Of a DNA stretch of 64,000 nucleotides, positions 25,401 through 35,079 are shown piece after piece; the first letter of the stretch is position 1; each line of letters opens with the position of its first letter. The notes under the pieces were generated by a model. That model did not search any database, was not told where the DNA came from, and saw only the letters and a program-made list of their open reading frames with translations. This DNA is from Stercorarius parasiticus. Its lineage: Eukaryota > Chordata > Aves > Charadriiformes > Stercorariidae. The position numbers and the translations under genes were made by a program. The stretch covers positions 62,001 to 126,000 of the forward strand of contig VWZL01004634.1 of the NCBI GenBank assembly GCA_013396915.1, given 5' to 3'.

Positions 25401-27040
25401 TCACAGGCTGACATTATCATCTAATTGAAACCACAGATCTCAGGGAGGTAGCTGGGTGACGGCTTTGCTCATCTCTGCTCAAACTGTTAGTGAGGGCACA
25501 GCTCCGTCTCTCTTCCCACGTCTGTGTAGGAAATGGTGCCAGAAACATTGTCCCATTTAGGGGGAATGAATGGGGTCATCTCACCTCCTGCTCTACCCAA
25601 TCCCTACCAGACCAGGGTGATCACACGGGGAAAATATATGGCAGCCTGTACCAAGTGTTTCCCTGGATGCTTCTCCTAAGAGTGGCAAAACTGAACCCAG
25701 ACTGAGTCAGCAACAGTGTTTTGAGTGCTGACAACTGTGCAGTCAGCATGACTGGTACTCGGACCATAAACTGCACTTTCTAACTAAGAGAGGCTATAAA
25801 CAAAAGATATGGCCAAATTGTCTGCTGTTTTGATTCCACTGACTGTTTCTCAAAGAAAATTCAATTTGGAAACTGAAAATCAAGACTGCTGCCTTCTGCA
25901 TTGCAATCGATAATAGATGTCCTGCCTCTATCTCTAATTTCCCATCAGTTTACACCAACATAAGCCCATTGTGATTGATGAAAAATCTGCCCCCAGCTTG
26001 CACAGATTTTGTGTGCTTCACACGGGCTGCTGTAGCTCTGCAAAGCCAATGCAGGGACTATAATAGGTACGACAGTCACAGGGATGCTGGCAAGAGCCTG
26101 AAAGTGTTTCCTGGCTGCAGATGAGTGCCACATACCAGCTGGTGACTGCTGTTACTGAAAAGGAGATTGCTTCTGGGCTTATCGTGCCCTGGCAGTCAGC
26201 AGCTTAGAGCCCAATCCTCTATCTTTTCCACTAAATGGGTGGTGGGCTCAGTCTCCAGTTTGATTTCTCTCCTCTGCTGAAATAATTACGACTGATTAAG
26301 TTATAGTGGGAAACAATGTGTGCAGGGTTTACACTAAGGTGGCACTGGTGGCACTGTGAGAGAGAAAAAACATGCTTTGACTTGGAGACTGGACAGCCGT
26401 GAGAAGTCACTATGACAACGAGGATAGGGCTCTGCAAAGCTGGTCTAGCTGAAACCAGAACTTGGGACATGTATGAAAATGCATCACACGTCATTAGTGC
26501 ACAAGGCTGCCAGCAGTGCCCACTGCAGTACACGGGGAGCTGCGGCTGGAGCACTGCAAAGAGCGCAGGGAGCTGTTGGGGATCCACCTGGGAAGCAGCT
26601 GGGGCTGCCCATGTTCCCATCCCGCTACAGTGCATTACTGTCCTTGCAGTGAGGTGGTATAACTGTCCCTGCAATCGCTCCAGCTCCAGGTCCAGGTAAA
26701 TGAAAGTATGTTCATTTTGATCATCTCAAGGACCCTGTCATCTGACTATGCCTGAAGCTATTCACTCTATTTGATGCAGCACAAACAGGCAGGGTAACTA
26801 ACTTTGTAAAAATTTTCACAAATGCTGGACAAACCAAATGAAGAAAAATAATTTGATTTGGATTCAATCAGTGGTTACTCTTACTACTTTAAATGGCAAA
26901 ACAAATATCCTCCTTCAACATCTACCCTAATAAAATGGATTCATTTAACACAAAATGTCCTCCCTGAGATGCCGAAAGAAAATACAAACAAAATAGAAGT
27001 AGCTGGTTTTGGGGCCCTTGTAAGAGAAGGCCTTGGGTGA
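19440..27040. other. 7.6 kb of unique sequence, no gene recognised
   Basis: Non-coding DNA with no repeat I can name, apart from weak palindromic-repeat-like scraps near 24060-24100 and 25945-25985 ('GTTTACACCAACATAAGCCC'). The longest minus-strand frames (19500-19889, 21756-22178, 24334-24726, 26231-26674) are 129-147 codons, lack domains and are contradicted by overlapping frames. A 65-base segment at 26631-26695 has an acceptor-like CCCGCTACAG and a donor CAG/GTAAAT but is too short to call. Confidence 0.4.
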
Positions 27041-27044
27041 GACT

Positions 27045-27190
27045 CATGCTGACTACCCAGCAGCCTAGCAGTTAGGACACTCACCTAAAATGCAGAATCT
27101 GGATTCAGATCTGCTCCTCTTCCTGAAGGCAGTCACAGTCCCCTGTCCTCAAGGAAAGCCTTTGCTACCTGCATGGCTATAGGGCATGGA
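27045..27190 (+). repeat. tRNA-like SINE or composite old repeat relic
   Basis: 'AGCCTAGCAGTTAGGACACT' then 'CACCTAAAATGCAGAATC' resembles an A-box region with the 'tagtggttagggcactcacctgggatg' core known from reptile and bird repeats. 'GGATTCAGATCTGCTCCTCT' supplies a B-box-like block. The later 'CTACCTGCATGGCTATAGGG' resembles the reverse-strand end of the same kind of element. It is diverged and not a functional tRNA. Confidence 0.5.
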
Positions 27191-27440
27191 TATAAGGCTG
27201 TATGCCATTTTGGGGGGCACACAATTCTTTAGTTGTTGATGCTGCTCTGAATAAATTGTTGAAAACAGGATCCATATCTTTCACCTTTAGCTCAATATCC
27301 GGTCTGTCAACCCAGAGAGTTGTTTGCTAATACATTTGGAGGAACGGGAACTCTATCTTTCAGCATGTGCACTGTCTAAGAACAAAATTGCTCAGCTAAA
27401 GATTCAAATGAAAATCTGGACGAATTACTCAGCTTCCTTC

Positions 27441-27460
27441 TTGGAATTGGTTGGAATTGG
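27441..27460 (+). repeat. 10-bp tandem duplication
   Basis: TTGGAATTGG occurs twice without mismatch and is followed by TTAAAA. Minor local slippage event. Confidence 0.8.
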
Positions 27461-27759
27461 TTAAAATGCTCCACTGTGCTTTGCAAGAGTTTTGAGAATA
27501 AATTGCAAGTATGGACAAAACTTAGTCTAAACTTTGGTGTAAGTAACACTGCATTCTTATTATGTAGTAATTTCTTTTGTAAAGCAATGTAACATAGCGT
27601 ATGTGTCTGGTTGTACTAATAGCCACCATGCTGAGCCACAGAAAACCCTGTATTCATGCCAAATGTTAAGTTCCCCTTTGCCCATGTCTCCTTATTTCCC
27701 TCTGCTCTAGAAAAAGTTGGAATTCTTCAAAGAGTGACTTCCTAAGGCACCGTCTCTCA

Positions 27760-28150
27760 TCTTATTTATTTCTCGATTCTGCTGTCGTTCATTACATTAA
27801 AGGTTATTTTTTTAATGAAGCACTGTGGGTAGGGAGAAATAACTTTTACCTTCTGTTCTAATTGATGAATGATGTGTGAACTAATCAGAAAGCTTTGCTA
27901 TAGCCACCATTAAAGCAACAGATGTATGTGGCTCGGGAGAGATTTGTTGAACAGCTTCAACCTTTAAGTGCAGAGGATAAATGGGTGGTGACATCATTAT
28001 ACCTTGACAAATAGAAATTATATCATTCTCTTTTTTTCATTACTGATGGATGATTTATTTCTGTGGCTTTCATTTTCATAAGATCCATTCATTGTCTCTA
28101 AAGTTAAAACCTTTAAAAACTGCAATATGCGACTAAATTGGTTATAATAT
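27760..28150. other. Candidate conserved non-coding block
   Basis: A repeat-free block with many homeodomain-like cores: 'TTCATTACATTAAAGG' near 27788, 'TTCTAATTGATGAATGATG' near 27856, 'CTGATGGATGATTTATTTCT' near 28043. Interspersed E-box- and GATA-like words make it resemble a developmental enhancer. This is composition-based inference only. Confidence 0.2.
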
Positions 28151-28154
28151 TTTG

Positions 28155-29600
28155 CACATGATCTGCAGCATGTTGTCTTCTGAGCTCCTGAAAGCTACTT
28201 TTAATAGAATAATACTATGATATTCAGTATGGCAGGACAAAAAGAAACATTTGAAATTCATACTTGGGTTCATTTTTCAACCAGCCACAAAACCAGCACA
28301 TAAAGACTCAGAGGACACTTGATGTGGTTATATGGCATCTCCATCAGTTGCTGGAGGATTTTATTTTTGCAATGAACTTGAAGCCTGAGAAGAGAGAGGG
28401 TTGTTGTGCACAGGAGTTCTGTGCCATAATAAACAAGTAAATGTTCCCCTCTCACCCATATCTCACCAGTATATTTTGAGGTCTTGCCTTGTTTAATTGC
28501 ATTTCTCATGTAGTCACTGAGATGGATCAGAATTTCCCTGAAAATTTCAGTTATTACTGAAGATTGCATTTTTCCCGCTTTTACTGCAGCTTACAAATCA
28601 GAAACTAAAAATAAAGTGTGCATCTGTTTGGATAATCTATTTCCCCAGAACAGATTAAAATGACAGAATAAATCTTCTAAGTTCTTGGAAGAGCTTTGAA
28701 TAAATTACAACAAGAGATGAAAACAAGGTGAGTTTCGCTTGGCTAGGACCTAAATGAGGGAATTAAGCTGATGCTGTGTCAGGGCGAAGTTTGCAAAATA
28801 GAATAGGAGTCACTAGCATGTACTACAGAAGTATAAAGAGCAGATTAAAGGTGACATTTCTGCCAGAAGACCTGGGGGAAACAAGAGATCAAGGTTAGTT
28901 AGAAAAGAAAGAAAGTCAGAAAGACAAAATTCACATAGAAGATCTCATTGGGTGCTGGCAGGGTTTTCCTGCTCTTGGAAAGCAAGGGCTGAGTAAGTGT
29001 TCATCCTTGTATCCTGGAGAGGGGCCAGGCAAGACATGGATGACGACCTTGCAAGTTCTCTGCTTCTTCAGGGGCTGGGCAGGAGCTTCTAGGCCAAAAC
29101 TTTCCTATATGAGAAACCCTTAAAAAAGAGTCCCTGACTATATCATGTCATGTGATCGTCAGAAAAGCTGATGTGCTAATCCCAGTATGCAACCCATTTT
29201 GAAGGGATACATGGCCCAGCAAAAAGCTGGTGGCTGCCCCTGCTTATGATGCCACCAGCATCACTGCTGCTCCTGCCAGGAGTGGTAACTGGAAAATAAC
29301 AGTGCAAGACGACTCCTGTTCTGGGGATGCTCTGCTGAAATTTAATTTAAATGTCTATGTATGGTTTTAGGAATCAGACCTTAGTGTTCTTGCTGTCACC
29401 CAGCTGCCTTAAAAATGGTCAGTTATCTTAAGTGCAAGAAAAGGAATGAAGATGCAATTTAATGTAAATGTAGAAAGTTCAAGTGCTGTCACTGAACAAA
29501 ACCAACTACAACTAAATCCACTTCTGAAAAAGCTATGCTTAACTTCACCAGAAGCAATGTATTTGCTTCAGAGCAGTGAAAAAATTTGTGGCGTTTTTAC
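28155..29600. other. Unique sequence with a possible non-coding exon
   Basis: No coding gene. At 28649-28727 a strong acceptor (CTATTTCCCCAG) and a perfect donor (AAG/GTGAGT) delimit 79 bases with stops in all three frames, compatible only with an untranslated or lncRNA exon. The minus-strand frame at 28270-28569 has no domain. Confidence 0.35.
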
Positions 29601-29604
29601 AAGA

Positions 29605-29660
29605 GAACTGGGAGCAGATGATCATTCAGGTCCCTTCTGGCCCTAAGATCTATGAATCTA
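29605..29660 (+). mobile_element. Old CR1 3' end
   Basis: 'GAGCAGATGATCATTCAGGT', 'CCCTTCTGGCCCTAAG' and 'ATCTATGAATCTAGG' match the CR1 3' UTR order ('tggactagatgatc', 'aggtcccttccaaccc', then octamer-like tail). Only the last 55 or so bases are recognisable. It is old and diverged. Confidence 0.6.
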
Positions 29661-29664
29661 GGAA

Positions 29665-30430
29665 ATAAAGCCTCATTTCACAATCTAAGTCATTAAAAAC
29701 ACACTTCCATTATTGAAGTAATCACATTTCTTGGAAATGTGGCTACTGTCTGCTAAGATGATATAGCAGATGATCAGTGTTTTATTGAAATTCACAAGAA
29801 GAACAGTGTTTGTTACCAGAATTCTTCTTTTTTATTATTTCCACAAGCTCATTAGAACTCCAAAATACAGAAAACCACTCAGTGTTATAATATAAAAATG
29901 ACATAAATTAATGCATACCAGAGTAGCTCCTTGTGTCACCCCCTTTCCCAGTAAGAGCAAGGGAGGCATGAAGCACTCACTGAAAGGGAGAGGTATGTCA
30001 GAAGATCGTGGTCACATATATACACCTGAATAATGCATACAAAAAGAATTTTGGGGGGGAGAGGTGCTAAGCATTAGTTAGTACTTTTAAATCATCTTAG
30101 ACAGATTTCAAAATACTTCTCAATATTTTCTTAATACTGGGATCACTCCCATCATACAACTTTCTAACTAGAGGTCACATCCTTACCCTCGACACAACGT
30201 GGAGACTGTGGGGCACAGCCGGGTTTTGAACAATGGTGTTTCCTAACCTTATGGCATTGCGCTGGGCCAAACTAGTCTTTTCTATTACATCCTCTGAAGT
30301 TTTGCTGTGGAAGACAGAAAGCTCTAAAAACCTCAGGAACAACTTAAAGAGATACTGCTCAATTCCGATGTACTATAAATGTATCTTTACAACAAAAAAC
30401 ATAGGCGGGCACTGTCCTTAATTTTGTCTC
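29665..30430. other. Unique sequence upstream of the candidate exon
   Basis: AT-rich, no gene. The pyrimidine-rich end of this stretch (TTTTGTCTCTTCCAG, ending at 30436) forms a strong 3' splice site for the candidate exon that follows. Confidence 0.4.
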
Positions 30431-30436
30431 TTCCAG

Positions 30437-30605
30437 TGCCTAACCCAATTCAACTTGAATTTCTTGGTGCTGTAAAACATGATCAGTTAAAGACATCTGA
30501 TGAGCCTCCCAGTGAGCTTCAGTGTCGGTACTGCAAACTAGCATTTACCTTCCTATGCATGAGGCTGTATTGGCACAAAGCTCTTCTTCACCGAGGCACT
30601 TCTGG
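30437..30605 (+). CDS. Candidate internal exon with a C2H2 zinc finger
   Basis: A 169-base open segment between a strong acceptor (TTTTGTCTCTTCCAG) and a moderate donor (CTGG/GTAAAT). The frame reads PNPIQLEFLGAV at the start and ends in CRYCKLAFTFLC followed by MRLYWHKALLHRG. The cysteines and histidines are spaced C-x2-C-x3-F-x6-L-x2-H-x4-H. This is the classical C2H2 finger, including its conserved Phe and Leu, with one extra residue between Phe and Leu. C2H2 fingers bind DNA or RNA with a structural zinc. If it is an exon, it enters in phase 1 and leaves in phase 2. The frame stops immediately after the donor (TAA at 30607-30609), as expected for intron sequence. I do not recognise the parent protein. 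Alternatives are a pseudogene exon or a fortuitous match. Confidence 0.35.
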
Positions 30606-30619
30606 GTAAATAATAATCT

Positions 30620-33600
30620 CAGAGAGGATGAATAAAGGAAGAAAGTAATTTTTTATACTGAATGAGTACAAGGTAGGACCAAGGTAAATGAAACAATTTT
30701 CTTGAGAAAGTGGGTTCGGGAGAAACTTCTGGTTTTGATGAGCTGTCTCTCCAAAGAACTGGATGTGCTTTAACGGTATCATTTCTGATTTATCTGCTGT
30801 TGCCAGATAAATTTTCTTCTGGGGGGAAGAGCAGAATTCTCTTTATTTAATGTACCATGTCTGGAATGTGGACTAGATTCAGCTACATGTCGCTTATAAT
30901 TATTTATGTAACTTATTAATCACTGGGCTGTCACTCAGCTGTTTATAAAACACAAAAGAACACTTGGAGCCTGAAAAATTACATTTTTCCTCCCCTGCAC
31001 CTCCCCAAAGGCCCCTCTGCACTTCTGAGGAGACCTCCATTTAAATGAAAATCTGTTGCCCAGTCTAAATAACAAGGAACTCTGTAATGATAATTTAAAG
31101 AACACGCTAGCACTTTGTGCTTGGGAATTGAATGATTTGCTTTAAAGTGCTGTAAAACTTTCCTTTCAACTTTTCTGGCCGATGTCCTTGGCTCATCATT
31201 TAGTTTATTTCCCAAACGGGGCATGGATAGGGTCCCCCTCTTGCCTGCTCAGCAACCTGTTTTCCCCATATTCAATACTTGGGAAACCACAGCATCTTCC
31301 AGTTCGCTACCTGTGGATTGTGCCTGCTTTAAACTGGCCAATGCATTCAAAAGTTAAGATGCTTATACACAGACATCCACACACTGACGCACACCCCAGT
31401 TTCACACATCTCATTTCTCTTGTAACCCTTTCTGTGATGAGTTAATCAGCGTGGTTTTGTGCAGCTCATTCTCGAGCTCCTGTGCAGGATAGCTCACAGC
31501 TTGTCTTTCAGGAGAAGGTACCTTTCAAGTTCACAGAGACCATCATCCAGCCTTGTAAATGGTACACAGAAGACCAATGACTCCATTCAGCTGAATTACA
31601 TTTAAGATTTGATTATGAAGGGCATCTTTGAGGCAGGCTATTCATCATTTGACATTCTGTGTGGGTCTCAGTATCTTGAAGCTTCATAAAGGCAATTCAT
31701 TAAGCAGCTTTAGCCAGACCTGGAGGTGACTCAGCGAGCTGGTAAAAGCTAGTGGCTGGCACCCACTGCTGGAGGTGGCATTCCTGCGTTATTGCCTTGG
31801 GCTGCCGTATAGCAGCAAGGTGCTTGTCCTTTTGGTGCCTCAGTTTAGCCAGCAGAGTAATGGTTATACTGGTATTTACCTGCCTTCTCACTCATTTGGT
31901 GGGCTGACTAGCAACATGTTTTCAATCTTTGCATGAAAGGCTCCACATTAATCCATGCCACGATTTGCTTTGTTTGCTTCTACCATTAAAATTACTTCTT
32001 TCCCCCAAAGATCTGCCATCTGTCACTATTCACCTTTTACATTTTTATGCCCCACAGTTGAGCGAACACCAATGCCTGAGGAATCCTATTTCCCATTATC
32101 AGCCATTGGAAGTGCCCCGAGGTTGGGGCAGTTGCGAAGTCTCGCTCCTGGATGGATTCCCTGGGACACCAGGGCTCACCCTGCAGCCTTGTCCTCACAG
32201 CAGCTGATAATAACATTCCAGGTTTTTCATTGTAGGGGTTGCCCTGTCTTAAAAAAAATATTTAGTTCTGTTTTCCCCACATCATTGCCATAATCTGCAT
32301 GAAGTAACGTAGAATTGTAGGAAGGAGAGGCAAAGAGATGAGACATTGCCTGAGCAGATGCGGGCAGCTAAGGGGGACTGCTCTGTGCTCTCTGCATGGG
32401 TAATGATATTGTTGGACTGTTGGGTATCTTTGTCTGCACTTGACAAAGGAAAGGGGCAGACCCTGGGTGATATCCGGGACGTGCATGTGCAAGACACAAG
32501 GCACTGTCTGAGTAGCCAGTTGCAAATGATTTTTGTGTTTTCATAATCTTTGTGAGTAATATCCTGTCAAAGTCTCATCAAAAGTTATTAGTGCCTCCAT
32601 AAACTGGTACTTCAATATGTAAACTTCCCTTGTAATTAATTTTATGAGCTATGCCCCTGGCACCATAGAGCTCTTATTTCATTTTAGGAGCATAATTGAT
32701 TAGGCTTCCTGTAGCTATGATGTAGACCAAGGATGTCGCCACCAAACAAGGAGTAATGTGTGACAGCTTATTTGTGAGGAGATACCTACTGTTTGCCAGC
32801 GTTGAGCATACATCCAGCAAAGTAAAATATTTTGTATTGCTACTGCTGTGCCCTGCTTGAAGTTAAAAAAACTAAAGGAAAAACAAAGAGACTATCTAAT
32901 TATACAGACAAATTAGTAAGGTTAATTAGTATATATTTGTACATCAGGTTTTATTCTCTGCTCTGAAGTTTTTTCTTCTCCACTAAATTCCTTTTAAGCT
33001 GTTTGCCTCACTATTGCATCAGATGACATTCCAATTTGGGCAACTAGATTTTGCATTGCTAAAATTTCCCTCTGTTTCAATTATATCAGATTTTTTTTCT
33101 ACTTTCTGCACCTGTTATGGCACAATAAAATCCCTCTTTCTGATATGCCTTTTAGCAATTACAGTGTCCATCTTGTTGTCAATGGTTTAGTGATAAGATT
33201 TCCCTTCTTTTCTCACCCTGTTTAATATTTGAGTGAATCTTACCTGTGACAAATGCGTTGGACACTCAGGCTGTATTAGCTTAATACATGGCTAGCATCA
33301 GTATTTCCTGTGGCTAAGGTCAAAAGGGCTTTGTTTTCTATCAATTAAAAATAGGCTCATATACGACAATGCACGTACGTAATATAGACATAATGTGTAT
33401 TTGCATGGCCATAAAGAAAAGGAGCGGGGTTATTCATAAGCCACCGATCATAGCTGGAGTCTCGCCCTGACCCTGACAACAGAAGAAAAAAAAAAAAAGA
33501 AAACAAAAGTATTATTTTATTCTTTCCATACCCTGCTTACGCTAGCTGGAGAAGTGAGCTGAATGTCCAGGAGAGGCAAGTCCTAGGTTGCTGCAGCTTC

Positions 33601-34250
33601 TTAAAGCCTGTAAGCGCAAGGTTGAAACTAAAAGTGTCTGGAGCTTGCTGCCTCTCCAGGGGAAGCTATGTACGGCTGAATTCAATAGGAGCTCTGTCTG
33701 AAATAAAAAGAAAGCAGAATCTCAAAAAACGGATGGTTTAAAAATGAAATTGAGAATTTCAGAGGGAGAGTCAAAAGAAATGAGAAATGCTTCCCTCCAA
33801 GACTGCAGCAGAATGATAAATTACTTTTGCCTTTCCGAAGCCAAGCTAGAAAACCTCTGCTCACCTCTATTATCTACTTCTGGTCTCTGAAGATACATTA
33901 CCATATTAATTCATTGCGTTATACAATTTGAGCAACTAAATGAGTTTACCTCATGCCCTCTTAATAGCATTTTCTTTTAATGCTAGCTTTAAGTGATACA
34001 TTTTAGGGGATACTTGAAGCAGAATGCATCACGAAAATTTATTTAAACTCAATTTTGTTTACAAATTATGACTTATCCCTTCTTGATGAACCAAATATAG
34101 AAAAAACACACAGCCTCTCTGTGGATGCATCGTCTCTCGGCATTGGGACTGCTGCCATCTCCTGACTAACATGAGGTTTTACTGGGGCAAAAAAGTAGCT
34201 GGACATGTCTCCAGAGGTCAAGAGGGATTGTTTATGTATAAGACTACCAT
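30620..34250. other. Unique sequence, no gene recognised
   Basis: AT-rich DNA with low-confidence enhancer-like texture at 32620-32760 and 33340-33480. Overlapping plus- and minus-strand frames at 31.93-32.55 kb are ordinary chance frames. An A-rich tract lies at 33483-33510. A minus-strand donor-like CACAG/GTAAGA at about 33239-33247 lacks a pyrimidine tract. Confidence 0.4.
33340..33480. other. Candidate regulatory block with octamer motif
   Basis: It contains a perfect POU octamer ATTTGCAT (33399-33406), a Hox/Cdx-like GCCATAAAG next to it, and the near-palindrome TTATTCATAA (33430-33439), within repeat-free DNA. Suggestive of an enhancer, but not testable from sequence composition alone. 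Confidence 0.2.
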
Positions 34251-34254
34251 AGCA

Positions 34255-34585
34255 TCACAGACATCGCAGCCCATCAGAATGGGTGGGGTGGTACCGTGCC
34301 CCACATCATATCCAGCGTGTGCCAGGGTGGTCGAATGGCTGCATCATGAGTGGGCTCACCAGGCAGCAGGCTGCTGGACCCATGGGGCTTTGGCCAAAGG
34401 CCAGCCTGCAGTGCAAAATACCAAGAAGTGTTTTCCAAGTGTTGAGATTGTGGGGAAGAGGATCAAAAATGGGTCAACCCAATTTTTAGACAACGTGGTT
34501 CCTATCAGGCCAGGAATTTTGTGTCCTGTAGCTGTGGTACCAACAGGGGCCCTCCACCCATGCACTGGCTGCAGTTTTTTTCTAC
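34255..34585 (+). mobile_element. Possible decayed endogenous retrovirus pol (integrase) fragment
   Basis: A 150-codon open frame (34171-34623) contains VVEWLHHEWAHQ at 34327-34362, then a cysteine. The spacing is H-x3-H-x23-C. This fits the first three ligands of the retroviral integrase HHCC zinc domain; the fourth cysteine is absent. About 200 bases later, in a shifted frame, a tryptophan-containing stretch lies where the integrase core would begin, suggesting an intervening frameshift. No LTR, reverse transcriptase or protease is recognisable nearby. If correct, it is an old, broken fragment with no coding capacity. It could be chance. Confidence 0.3.
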
Positions 34586-35020
34586 ATGCGTGTGTAATTT
34601 TACGTACACATAAATGCATATAAAATATGCTTACAAGCAGCTTACAAATAGAAGCAGCAACCTGATCTGTGGCCTTACATCTTTGCTTGTTCTTTCCCAT
34701 TACCTAAGGGTCTGAGCAACTTGAGTTTCATTGGATTGCCTCAGGATTCATGAACTCACAAGGATACCTACTGCAACTGCAAATGTGCCCCACATCACAC
34801 CCACAAAGGTTTCAAGGAGTGAGAAGCACAATAGAAGGCTCTTCATGCAGCTGGTCCCTAGGTCTGCTCGTTCTTGTTCCTGGGCTTCCTGCTTGTCAGT
34901 GCCTTCAGCTGTTCAGGAAGATTTCTGTGCACATCGTAAAGTTCTGAAATATTCCAGTTTTAGCAGAGGTGAATGTTTATCAAAATGACCACTGTGCAGC
35001 TCTCCTGTATTGTTCATTGG

Positions 35021-35075
35021 GGCCTCATTCAGCAAAGCCTTTGAGTATATTCTTTAACTGAAGCATATACTTCTG
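35021..35075. repeat. Ancient palindromic amniote repeat relic
   Basis: 'GGCCTCATTCAGCAAAGCCT' then 'TTAACTGAAGCATATACTT' matches one arm of the same old element type as 18310 and 19331 ('attcagcaaagcacttaagcatatgc'). The opposite arm is not recognisable. Confidence 0.45.
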
Positions 35076-35079
35076 TATT

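Noticed and set aside
34201..34210. p53 half-site GGACATGTCT
   Set aside because: No second half-site at an allowed spacing. A similar isolated half-site near 37675 shows such words occur by chance here.
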